Shown here: piece after piece, positions 27,439 through 35,555 of the stretch | How the letters are laid out: every line of letters starts with the position of its first letter | Numbering within the stretch: the first letter of the stretch is position 1 | Assembly: GCF_009877425.1 (NCBI RefSeq) | Contig: NZ_WXEY01000009.1 | Coordinates: 1 to 64,000, forward strand | DNA from: Heliomicrobium undosum | Lineage (GTDB): Bacteria > Bacillota > Desulfitobacteriia > Heliobacteriales > Heliobacteriaceae | DNA: 64,000 bases | Direction of reading: 5' to 3' | Translations under genes and position numbers: made by a program | The notes under the pieces: generated by a model | The model's database searches: none | What the model was told of the DNA's origin: nothing | What the model saw: only the letters and a program-made list of their open reading frames with translations

Positions 27439-30400
27439 CGTTAGCCACCATGTTGGCGATGATCGGTTCGACGAGGATCCGGTCTTGTTGCGTTTCGATG
27501 ACAGCGAGGCGCTTCAGGCAGTCCATGTGGCCCAGGACGGTGTCCAGTTCCAGATTCCTTTCGTCTGCCAACAACTCGACCACCTCGTTTTCCCCGGCTT
27601 CGCCGAAATCGATGATGAACTGGAGCGTCTCCCGCGCCTCCCGGAAGCTGATCAGACCGGTTTCCTGTAGAAACGCGCGTGCAAAGGTGCGGTCTTTCTG
27701 AAGCTGTTGCTCCAATTCGGGCAAAAAGTGACGCGGATCCAGGTTTTCGAATGATTTTCGTTCGGTGCGATCGACGATGATGTTGAGGAGCTGCTTGAGC
27801 AGCCAGGGCCATCCGCCGGTGGACTGTAGGACCCGTTCTCCCACAGGGCTGCTGTTCATCATGCCGTATTCATGGAGGAAACGGCAGATCATCTCGGCAT
27901 CCCAGCGAGAGGCCGAGACGAGAGCGTTGGCGCGGTTTTCCAGTTCGAGCCGGCTGTTCCGGGGAAGGCGGCACCAGTCAAGGATTTCACTGTCGTCAAA
28001 GGAGATGAAGAAGTAGACGGAGCGGTCGCGCGCGCGGCGGTAGTCGAGCAGTTTATGGTGCAACTCGTTGAGGCTGGCGACGATGCTCGCGCCGGCAGCC
28101 GTCAGTTGAGAGGACCGGCCATGGAAGACTAGTCGTCCGGAGCGGTTGCCGCGGACCTGGGTTTGGAGGTAGGCGATGATCCGGTTCATGGACAGGCAAT
28201 CAGCCGGCAACGGCAGATAGGAACTCTTCAAGAGGAGATTGTCCTCGGGAGGGACGGCGACACGCTGCAATGCCGATTCCAAATGTTCGTAGCCGAGCGC
28301 AGGTGAGGCGAAGATGAGACCGAGGCCTGCCTGTTTTTTCAGAAGGTAGCCTTCCTGGGCGAAGGTGAGGGGGCTCCAGGCGCACTCAGTTCGGTCTAGG
28401 CAGGGGCGCATCGACTGGACTGAGAAGGCAGCCGGCGCGGGCCGATCGATGAACTGGCAGAGGCGTTGCTCGATCTCGTCGTTCGTCCCCAGCGCCCGGG
28501 CGATGTTGGCATTTCGCAAACGGTAAATGCCTTTTTCCGGGTTTTTCACAAGCACGCCCAAGCCGACCAGTTCGTCAAGAAGGGAGCGCGCATGGTCATC
28601 GTTGATGTCCTTGAAGCCTTCTTTCCACCAGTGCCGGGCCATATCCAGGATCTGCCGGTAGGTGTAGACCTTCCGGTAGCCGTCGCGAACGTCCATCTGG
28701 TCATAGATCATGGCATAGACAAGCACCTCGTAACGCTTGTCAAGGCCGACGGTCCACTCGAAGCGGTCGTTCATCTCTTTGCGCAGGTCCGGTTTGCGGT
28801 AGACCGCCTCGACGGACTCCATGGTGACCTTGTGGTAGGGACGCCCTGTCAACCGGCGGTTTGCGTATTCGTGCCGGAGCAATTCCTTGCAGAAGAGTTG
28901 GATAAGAGCGGGATGGTAATTGGTATAGGCCAGGATGCGGTAGACCACATCACTGTCGGCGAACTTGAAGCCAAGTGTCTTGAAGGGTTCTTCGATCAGC
29001 GCCCGTGCGGCTTTACCCTCCAGGGGTCCGATGTTGACCTTTTGCAAATGGGCGAAGGGATGGTTTGACAGACCGGTGTATCGCTGGACGCTATGGAGGC
29101 CCGAGAGGACCACCTTGAATCGCCGTTCCGTGTCTTCCATGATCTTTTTCAATTGATGAAGCGTCTCAAAGTTCTTTTCCGCATCGGCGGTGAGGAAATT
29201 GTCAGCTTCATCGAGGAGCACCAGGATGCGCAGTTCCGGGTTGCTTTCAAACTGGCGGAGCATGGCGTCGTGAATCCTGTCCGCTGTATCGAGAACGGTC
29301 GATTTGATCAGATTGTTGCGCACCAGCCAGGCGTGCAGATGAGACCAAACATGGTGGGTTTGCTGGTTGCCTCCAGGCTCACCGAGGCTTTTGATATCGT
29401 CAAAAAATACATACTGCTGTTTTTTGGGGTCGGAAAAAACCTTTTCCACTCGGCGCTGGATGGCCGATTTGCCTAGTTGGCGTCCACCGAAGAGGATGGC
29501 TGCGCCCGTCGGTTCCATGAGGCTGCGGATGATGCTCTTGCGACCTTTGAACATCTCTGTCGGCACGTTCCCGGCGCCGAAGGGGGTGTAGGGGTTGGCG
29601 TAACCGAAGGCGAGGGCGCAGTGGACCGCAGCAGGCAGGCGGTTTTCTTTCTGTGTGGCCAGGAAACAGAGGAGGAGTTCGTCGATCAGCATGGCTGTCA
29701 GTTCATTGGCGCGGCAGTGCTGCGCCCATTCATTGCGCTGACGCAGTCCCATGCGACCTAGGTAGAGGATGATCGGGCAATTGGCGCTGATATTGACGTG
29801 CTCCAGGATCTGACTGATTGTCTCTGCGCCGGGCCGCTCCCAGAGGAGGACAATTTTGTAACTGCCCTGGCGGAGGGAGCCGAATTCCGGCAACGGAGAG
29901 ACTTCACCGCCGCTCATTTGAGCCGCCAGATGGCAGTAATGCCTGTCTCTGTCTTCTACAGTCACCTGAGGGGCCAAGAAACCGAGATACTGAAGGATAT
30001 TGCCAGTCAGTTCAGCCACCTTGGGGTCTTTGAGGGTGGGGGTGGTGCCAAATTGCTTCAATTCCCGGAAGGCGCTAAGGGCTATCTCGATCTCTTTGCG
30101 ACGTGGGGTGGGCAGGTTTTTGACTTCGTTCAGTCCGGCCACAGGATTGCCCCGGGCCAGATCGCGGTGGACGGAGACGGATTTTTGGTCCTGCAGGACG
30201 CTGGAGAGGCTTTGGAAGACATCAAGGAAGCGCGATAGGTCGTCTCCGCTTCGAGGTTCTTCATCGAGAAGATACTCGTCAGCTTTGCCGTAGCGAAGCA
30301 CGTTTTCCACCTGTGCGAGGTACTCATCGGCCAGGGCGAGGTCGCTCTGTTCCAGAGCAGCGGCGGCTTTTTCCAGGAAGGGCGAAGCCTGAGCGCCTCG

Positions 30401-33061
30401 ATCCGGATCTGCGGCGTCGACTTCTTCCCGGAGCCGGTTCAGTTCGACAGACAGGCTCTGCACACGGAAGCTGCGCAGTTCAGCCAAACGATTCGACAGG
30501 TCGTTTAGCTTATCATTCAGGATGTTGTAGCGGAAGCTCCGCGAGTTTTCTAGGGAAAGCAGTTCCCCTTCCATCTCGGAACGTTCGTTTTCCATGAGCA
30601 CATGATCGATGGTGTCTTGTTCCAGGGCCTGGCGAAGGTCCTGGCATTTTCGGCGAAAGGCGTCCCGTTCCTCACGCAGCGCCTCTTCATAGCGATGGCG
30701 TCCTTCTTCACAGACTTGGGGATCACGCTGTTCCGATCGCTCCAGGATCAGCTTGGCGGCAAAGAAATCGCCCTGGACCAGTTGGTCCTCAAAGGAATCC
30801 GTCAGGGTGCGGCCTTCCCGGATCGAATGAGCCAATTCCAGCGCGGCGATGGGTGAAATCTCGCCGGGAAGCTCGTTTTCTTCAGAAACGGGAACCTGTC
30901 GCAGGAGCAACAGCGGTTCAAGCAGGTCTGCGGCAAAGATGGATTGGATGCCGGCGCCGTCTGCCAGGTCGGCGGAGATGCCGCCGTTAGAGATCCAGCC
31001 GGCCAAAGCGGACAGGACATCACGCGCTTTGTTCGCCACAATCGAAAGAGAAGATAAGGGAGGGGAAGCGCTGATTTTTCGTTTCAACCAAGGATCAACC
31101 GTTTTCCAGATGTCCAAGTAATTGCAGCAGAATGTTTCAATGCGGTTGTTGGACCACTCGGGGCTCTGTCTCGCTTTATCGAGTTGGGTGGATGCTTCGA
31201 CCCATTCGGCAAGCAACAGCCGGAGCTTGTCCAGTTCGGCGATGAGGCGCTTTTGGGCTTTACCTTCAATCTGCCGGGTCAGGCGGTCTGAAGGGGGAAG
31301 AGCGTCGTCACGTTGAATCAGGTCCTCAATCGCTCGTTTGTCATAGAGGGTTTCCTGAAGGTAGGCGCGTACCTCTTTCCAACGGGCCTGGCTGTTTGCG
31401 GCAACCAGCCGGGCCATCCGGCCAAGGGGATGTCTTTGCGAACTGATGTGGCGGAGCGAGAAGGTGGCCTGGGCGAAGGGTAATGTGGCGTGTTCGGCTG
31501 CGGACAGCCAGTCGGCGGTGGCTTGCGCTTGCTCGGCGGCCTTTTTCTCAAGAGCCCGCAGGTCTGCTGCCGATTTGCCCCCCACGCGGAAGAGCGGTTG
31601 GCCGAAGGATGAAAACTCGGCGATCAACTTGTGGAGTTGTCCAAGCGGTTCTGGCGCCGTGTGTTCTCCAAAGAACCAGTTGCCGGCGACGGTTGTGTCG
31701 GGTGCAAGCAACGCAGGGACGGATGCGCTCAGGGTGATCCAGAGGTGCGCTTCCAGTTCCGGGAGGTTCCAGGGGGAACGGGTCAGTTCCAATACGGGGT
31801 GATGGTGACCGTAGATAAGCGGGTTGAAGTGTACGATGGCATCATTGCCGCTGCGCGTGCAATAGCGAGAAAGGAAGGCTGTTTTCACCACCCACGGCGG
31901 CGGCGCCTTTTCACCGGTTGTACCGTGGGCGAGCCAGAAGGCGAGGGCGAAGCGGTCATCGCGCAAGGCTTCCCGGAGGACCGGCAGGACTACCGATTCA
32001 CTGGTTTTGTCCGAAGGGGAGGGAACTTCTAATGCCTCTGTGGAATTCAAGGTGTCAGTGGGTTCCGCGGCGCCGATCAAGTCCTGGGCGTTAGCCGGTT
32101 CCGAGGTGTCGGCAAAGTCAACAGGGTCAACCAGTTCGGAAGTTTCCGCCAAGTCCGGGCTGTCAACCAGTTCCGAGGCGTCATCACTGTCGACGGAATC
32201 CGCCAGTTCGAAAGCTTCGACCAAGTCCGGGCCGCCGGCAGTCTCCAAGGTGTCGCCGCAATCGAAGGTGTCGACTGGAACGGGAGTCTCAACCGAGTCG
32301 ATATCGTCAGCCGTTTTGGAGGCGTCCGCCAAGTCAGAGTCATCAGGCACGAAATCAGCGGTCGGCTCCTTGGGAATAACTGTTTCTGTGGTATCAGCCG
32401 AATTGAGAGCGTCAGGAAGTTCGGAGGCATAATTCGGTGCGCAAAGAGGTTCCGGTACATCGACGCTGTTGAGGGGAGCCAGCGAGTCTGAGGCTTTCGT
32501 CGTCAATTTAACGCATGGCAGGAACTCGTTACCAGCGCCAGCGGAAAGGCCGGGCGCGGGGGCCAGCGGGGATAGGCTTTCCGCGAACTGAATGATATTG
32601 GACTCAGAGGCATCCTGTGCTTTCCGTCGTTCTTTTTCCTCCCTACGGGTGCCCGCAGGCTTATGGCGCAGTTCCCGGTATGCATCCAAATGGTGCTGAA
32701 GGTTATCGATTGCGTCGAGCCAGAGGTCAACCCATTTCTGGTCAATCGTTTCCGGATTGTCGGCAGACCAGTTCTGCCAATGCTCGATCTCATGGTAAGC
32801 CAATTCTTCGCCATACTGTTGTAGCAACGAGAGCAGACGATTGTTCACTTGCGCTCTCAAGGCTTGTTCGTGATACATCCTCTGTCGTTCTAACCCTTTT
32901 GCTTCAATTAAGGTTTGCAACTGATCCAGCAAGGGCGGGAGAAAGTCCCACAGGCGGTCATCCGCCTGGACGGAAGTCAATTGTTCGATAAGACCCTCAA
33001 AGGTTGCCAGCAGCGGTGGATGGTTGGACAAAAAATGCGCCTCCTTTTCCTGAAGATTCAT
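27422..33061 (-). CDS. Giant STAND-like AAA ATPase
   Basis: About 1879 residues. The N-terminal helical part is followed by an acidic repeat linker (about 197-354), a helical region, a coiled coil (about 780-890), a Rossmann-like segment (IVLLWERPGAETISQIL, CPIILYLGRMGL) and PYTPFGAGNVPTEMFKGR just before the NTPase. Walker A is GGRQLGKSA (Lys1198), Walker B LRILVLLDEADNF (Asp1284, Glu1285). A winged-helix-like part and a second, degenerate NTPase-like module (STGGWPWLLKQLLN) close the protein. This order fits STAND-type signalling ATPases used in conflict systems. ATG 33061 has no strong ribosome binding site (GCGGGTG nearby). It is coupled to the HEPN-type gene. Confidence 0.7.
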   Translation of the reverse strand: MNLQEKEAHFLSNHPPLLATFEGLIEQLTSVQADDRLWDFLPPLLDQLQTLIEAKGLERQRMYHEQALRAQVNNRLLSLLQQYGEELAYHEIEHWQNWSADNPETIDQKWVDLWLDAIDNLQHHLDAYRELRHKPAGTRREEKERRKAQDASESNIIQFAESLSPLAPAPGLSAGAGNEFLPCVKLTTKASDSLAPLNSVDVPEPLCAPNYASELPDALNSADTTETVIPKEPTADFVPDDSDLADASKTADDIDSVETPVPVDTFDCGDTLETAGGPDLVEAFELADSVDSDDASELVDSPDLAETSELVDPVDFADTSEPANAQDLIGAAEPTDTLNSTEALEVPSPSDKTSESVVLPVLREALRDDRFALAFWLAHGTTGEKAPPPWVVKTAFLSRYCTRSGNDAIVHFNPLIYGHHHPVLELTRSPWNLPELEAHLWITLSASVPALLAPDTTVAGNWFFGEHTAPEPLGQLHKLIAEFSSFGQPLFRVGGKSAADLRALEKKAAEQAQATADWLSAAEHATLPFAQATFSLRHISSQRHPLGRMARLVAANSQARWKEVRAYLQETLYDKRAIEDLIQRDDALPPSDRLTRQIEGKAQKRLIAELDKLRLLLAEWVEASTQLDKARQSPEWSNNRIETFCCNYLDIWKTVDPWLKRKISASPPLSSLSIVANKARDVLSALAGWISNGGISADLADGAGIQSIFAADLLEPLLLLRQVPVSEENELPGEISPIAALELAHSIREGRTLTDSFEDQLVQGDFFAAKLILERSEQRDPQVCEEGRHRYEEALREERDAFRRKCQDLRQALEQDTIDHVLMENERSEMEGELLSLENSRSFRYNILNDKLNDLSNRLAELRSFRVQSLSVELNRLREEVDAADPDRGAQASPFLEKAAAALEQSDLALADEYLAQVENVLRYGKADEYLLDEEPRSGDDLSRFLDVFQSLSSVLQDQKSVSVHRDLARGNPVAGLNEVKNLPTPRRKEIEIALSAFRELKQFGTTPTLKDPKVAELTGNILQYLGFLAPQVTVEDRDRHYCHLAAQMSGGEVSPLPEFGSLRQGSYKIVLLWERPGAETISQILEHVNISANCPIILYLGRMGLRQRNEWAQHCRANELTAMLIDELLLCFLATQKENRLPAAVHCALAFGYANPYTPFGAGNVPTEMFKGRKSIIRSLMEPTGAAILFGGRQLGKSAIQRRVEKVFSDPKKQQYVFFDDIKSLGEPGGNQQTHHVWSHLHAWLVRNNLIKSTVLDTADRIHDAMLRQFESNPELRILVLLDEADNFLTADAEKNFETLHQLKKIMEDTERRFKVVLSGLHSVQRYTGLSNHPFAHLQKVNIGPLEGKAARALIEEPFKTLGFKFADSDVVYRILAYTNYHPALIQLFCKELLRHEYANRRLTGRPYHKVTMESVEAVYRKPDLRKEMNDRFEWTVGLDKRYEVLVYAMIYDQMDVRDGYRKVYTYRQILDMARHWWKEGFKDINDDHARSLLDELVGLGVLVKNPEKGIYRLRNANIARALGTNDEIEQRLCQFIDRPAPAAFSVQSMRPCLDRTECAWSPLTFAQEGYLLKKQAGLGLIFASPALGYEHLESALQRVAVPPEDNLLLKSSYLPLPADCLSMNRIIAYLQTQVRGNRSGRLVFHGRSSQLTAAGASIVASLNELHHKLLDYRRARDRSVYFFISFDDSEILDWCRLPRNSRLELENRANALVSASRWDAEMICRFLHEYGMMNSSPVGERVLQSTGGWPWLLKQLLNIIVDRTERKSFENLDPRHFLPELEQQLQKDRTFARAFLQETGLISFREARETLQFIIDFGEAGENEVVELLADERNLELDTVLGHMDCLKRLAVIETQQDRILVEPIIANMVANDELWQ
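32000..32470 (-). repeat. Degenerate in-frame repeats encoding an acidic linker
   Basis: Imperfect tandem units within the giant ATPase gene encode variations of DSPDLAETSELVDPVD and SVDSDDASELVD (multiples of 15-18 nt). Asp, Glu, Ser, Thr, Val and Ala dominate, with almost no basic residues. It is probably an extended flexible tether between the N-terminal domain and the rest of the protein. Length variation between strains is expected. Confidence 0.7.
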
Positions 33062-33131
33062 GGCGAACACCCGCATCCCGGGATAGAGAGTTCCTGAAGG
33101 CAAAGGAAGGAACAATCAAATTCGCAATTTC

Positions 33132-33178
33132 GACAATATTAAGGTGAATTCCTGTTCTTTAAAATGATGAATATTGTC
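33132..33178. promoter_or_regulatory. 9-bp inverted repeat between the ATPase and SPFH genes
   Basis: GACAATATT (33132-33140) and AATATTGTC (33170-33178), perfect arms 29 bp apart, in the divergent intergenic region. The right arm lies about 33 bp upstream of the SPFH -35 box; both arms flank a possible weak leftward promoter (TTTAAA, 17 bp, AATATT). This fits an operator for a dimeric regulator, perhaps the Arc-like protein encoded at 34135. Inference only. Confidence 0.45.
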
Positions 33179-33211
33179 ACAAGAAAAGTAGATGAAGGAT
33201 TTTACTTACAA

Positions 33212-33240
33212 TTGACCTATTCGTATCAAAGTGATATCAT
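33212..33240 (+). promoter_or_regulatory. Promoter of the SPFH gene
   Basis: TTGACC, 17-bp spacer, TATCAT, 38 bp before the start codon. Confidence 0.75.
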
Positions 33241-33278
33241 GATTACATCAAAACAATATTTTGAGGAGGGTTTATCCT

Positions 33279-34124
33279 ATGACCGAGCGCAACGCCTGGA
33301 AGATCAACGGATTTGTGGCCTTGTTGGTTCTCGTCGCTTTGTTCTTTGGTTCCCTGATCCTATTTGCCGCAGAGGCGATCCTTACCGGGATCATCACAAC
33401 TCTGCTGTTCCTCATCTTCGCTTCGGGATTCCGCATCGTCCAACCCAATGAGGCGAAGGCGGTCATCTTTTTCGGCCGCTACATGGGCAGCATCCGTGAA
33501 AACGGCATCTGGCTCACGGTCCCCTTTTCGACCTATAAGAAAGTGTCCTTGAAGGTGAGAAACTTCAACAGCGCCAAGTTGAAGGTCAATGACGTGGAAG
33601 GAAACCCTATCGAAATCGCAGCTGTGATCGTCTTCAAAGTGGTCAACTCGGCAAAAGCCATCTTCGAGGTGGACAATTACGAGAAATTCGTGGAGATCCA
33701 GGCCGAGACAGCGTTGCGCCATGTGGCCACCAAATACCCCTATGACGATTTCCAGGGAAATGCGGCGTCACTGCGCGGCAATACGGAAGAGGTGGCCGCC
33801 GAGATCGCCAAGGAGCTGCAGACCCGGTTGGCTGTGGCCGGCGTAGAAGTCATGGAGGCGCGGCTGACCCACCTGGCTTACGCCACGGAGATCGCCAGCG
33901 CCATGTTGCAGCGCCAGCAGGCTTCGGCCATCCTCGCCGCCAGGCAGATGATCGTCGAGGGCGCCGTCGGAATGGCCCAGATGGCGATCGATAAACTCAC
34001 TCAGGACGGCACAGTGGAACTGGACGATGAGCGCAAGGTCGCCATGATCAATAACCTGCTGGTGACCATCGTGTCGGATAGGTCGGCGCAGCCGGTGGTC
34101 AACACCGGCAGCCTCTACCAATAG
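33279..34124 (+). CDS. SPFH/band-7 domain membrane protein
   Basis: A 281-residue stomatin/prohibitin-type protein. Two N-terminal hydrophobic stretches (residues 8-30 and 33-52) anchor it. The SPFH domain starts RIVQPNEAKAVIFFGRYMG and includes VNDVEGNPIEIAAVIVFKV and ETALRHVATKYPYDDFQG. A helical tail with EIASAMLQRQQASAILAARQ follows. These proteins form membrane rings or microdomains that hold or regulate partner proteins. GAGGAGGG precedes ATG 33279. The next gene, an Arc-like DNA-binding protein, starts 10 bp later. Confidence 0.88.
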   Translation: MTERNAWKINGFVALLVLVALFFGSLILFAAEAILTGIITTLLFLIFASGFRIVQPNEAKAVIFFGRYMGSIRENGIWLTVPFSTYKKVSLKVRNFNSAKLKVNDVEGNPIEIAAVIVFKVVNSAKAIFEVDNYEKFVEIQAETALRHVATKYPYDDFQGNAASLRGNTEEVAAEIAKELQTRLAVAGVEVMEARLTHLAYATEIASAMLQRQQASAILAARQMIVEGAVGMAQMAIDKLTQDGTVELDDERKVAMINNLLVTIVSDRSAQPVVNTGSLYQ

Positions 34125-34134
34125 GTGAATCACA

Positions 34135-34329
34135 GTGCCGCCGAAAAAGAGCTTTCCTCTTCGTATCGATCCTGCTTTGTATCAGGCTCTTGAACGCTGG
34201 GCGGCCGATGAACTGCGAAGCGTCAACGCCCACATGGAGTTTCTGTTGAGGGAAGCCGTAAAAAAAGCGGGCCGCGTGCCGAAGGAAGAAGGGCCTTCCA
34301 AGAAGGAAGGGGAAGAGGGACAAGCCTAA
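34135..34329 (+). CDS. Arc/MetJ-type ribbon-helix-helix protein
   Basis: A 64-residue basic protein. [41 protein letters not shown] fits a ribbon-helix-helix fold: the strand SFPLRI, helix A, the turn at RSVNAH, helix B. A charged Lys/Glu tail follows. It starts at GTG 34135 with AGGTGA 7 nt upstream. It is coexpressed with the SPFH gene. Such dimers usually repress their own operon; the inverted repeat at 33132-33178 is a candidate target. Confidence 0.75.
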   Translation: MPPKKSFPLRIDPALYQALERWAADELRSVNAHMEFLLREAVKKAGRVPKEEGPSKKEGEEGQA

Positions 34330-34360
34330 CAAAGTGCAATAGAACGAACGCAATAAAAAG

Positions 34361-34396
34361 AAAGAGGCTGCCGGACAAGATCCGGGCAGCCTCTTC
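34361..34396. terminator. Bidirectional terminator between the Arc-like gene and azlD
   Basis: AAGAGGCTGCC / GGCAGCCTCTT perfect 11-bp stem, with A-rich and T-rich flanks for both directions. Confidence 0.8.
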
Positions 34397-34714
34397 TTAC
34401 ACACTCCACCACCGCAACGAAAACATGACCATCATCGACAACCCCAGCGTGGCCGTGACGTTGCGCGTCTTGTAGGCGACCAAAGCAGCCACGATGCCTG
34501 CCAACAGGTAATCGTTTTGAAGAGAAATGTCTACCCTTCCCGCCGGCATGACTAGAGCGGGCACGATCAGGATGGTCAGCACCGCCGTGGGAACGTATTT
34601 GAGCCACTTTTCCAGCCAGGGGGGCATAAACCGGAAGAGACCCAGGGCGCCGAAGCGCGTCAAAAAGGTGACAGCGGCCATGCCGGCGATGATCAGAAAG
34701 ATGTCACTGCGCAT
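34397..34714 (-). CDS. azlD: AzlD-family branched-chain amino acid exporter subunit
   Basis: A 105-residue membrane protein with three to four helices. FLTRFGALGLFRFMPPWLEKWLKYVPTAVLTILIVPALV is the family signature. It is the small subunit of the AzlCD exporter, which exports branched-chain amino acids or analogues. Its start overlaps the 3' end of azlC by 11 nt, so the two are translationally coupled. Confidence 0.9.
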   Translation of the reverse strand: MRSDIFLIIAGMAAVTFLTRFGALGLFRFMPPWLEKWLKYVPTAVLTILIVPALVMPAGRVDISLQNDYLLAGIVAALVAYKTRNVTATLGLSMMVMFSLRWWSV

Positions 34715-35435
34715 CAGTCTTCCTCCCTTCTAGGTAAGCGCCTGCCGCGCTGGCTGTCAGGCAAGCGAGGATGATGTACCACTTCCCGGGAAGCAGCGAA
34801 GCGCCGAGCAGCGCCATGACAGCGGCGATGGCGCAGACCTTTTGCTGCACATCGTCGGTGAGGCGGGGGATGAGCAGGACCAGGAAGGTGGCCGGCATGG
34901 CGAAGTCCAGCCCCCAAGCCAAGGGGTCGGGGAGTCGGCTGCCCAGTACGACCCCGGCGGCTGTAGAACCGATCCAGGTGAGGTACATGGTGGCGCTTGC
35001 CCCCAGTTGGTACGCGGCGCTGTAGTGGCTGTTCAGCATCCGTCCCACTGTGACGGCGTAAGACTCATCGACCAATCCGAAGGAGAGCAGCGCCTGCATC
35101 GGCAGAGGCAGGCGGGACATGTGTGGCGCCAGGGAAGCGCCCATCAATAGGTGACGCAGGTTGACGAGCAGTGTCGTCAGCACGATGACGCCCCAGCCGG
35201 TGATCCCGGCGCCGATCATGGACATGGCGACGAACTGGGATGCGCCGGCGAAGACGAGCACCGACATCATCACCGTTTCTAGGGGCGTCAGCCCGGCTGT
35301 AAGCCCCATGACGCCGCAGGTGATGCCGAAGGGGATGATGCCCACCAGAATGGGCAGGGTATCCCGGACCGCTAGGGCAAATTCGCTGGCTGACAGGTCG
35401 ACGTGGCGCAAGGCAAGTGTTTTTCCGTTCTCCAT
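34704..35435 (-). CDS. azlC: AzlC-family branched-chain amino acid exporter subunit
   Basis: A 243-residue protein with about six helices. PILVGIIPFGITCGVMG, VFAGASQFVAMSMI and NLRHLLMGASLAPHM are typical of AzlC. It forms an exporter with AzlD. ATG 35435 has GGGGAGGG 8 nt upstream; a longer in-frame leader up to 35549 would run into the MocR operator and is rejected. It is divergent from the MocR regulator, which probably controls it. Confidence 0.92.
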   Translation of the reverse strand: MENGKTLALRHVDLSASEFALAVRDTLPILVGIIPFGITCGVMGLTAGLTPLETVMMSVLVFAGASQFVAMSMIGAGITGWGVIVLTTLLVNLRHLLMGASLAPHMSRLPLPMQALLSFGLVDESYAVTVGRMLNSHYSAAYQLGASATMYLTWIGSTAAGVVLGSRLPDPLAWGLDFAMPATFLVLLIPRLTDDVQQKVCAIAAVMALLGASLLPGKWYIILACLTASAAGAYLEGRKTDAQ

Positions 35436-35498
35436 CCGATGGCCCTCCCCAAAGTTTTTATTGGTATTCATTCTAGCCGGCAGGAAATAGAGGTTAAA

Positions 35499-35533
35499 TA
35501 TCCAATTAGCTAAATAGCGGCTATAATTGGATA
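35499..35533. promoter_or_regulatory. Inverted-repeat operator between azlC and mocR
   Basis: TATCCAATTA (35499-35508) and TAATTGGATA (35524-35533), perfect 10-bp arms with 15 bp between, in the divergent promoter region. The octamer AATTGGAT recurs in a second pair 62-64 bp to the right. Strong candidate for the MocR binding site. Confidence 0.75.
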
Positions 35534-35555
35534 CCAAATGAGGAGGCAAGGGGAA

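Noticed and set aside
32000-32470. Repetitive stretch considered as a CRISPR array
   Set aside because: Units are degenerate, in frame with the ATPase gene and lack unique spacers of constant length.
26161-34329. Prophage or transposon origin for the ATPase-HEPN/SPFH region
   Set aside because: No integrase, transposase, tRNA target or flanking direct repeat seen; base composition is like the neighbouring genes.
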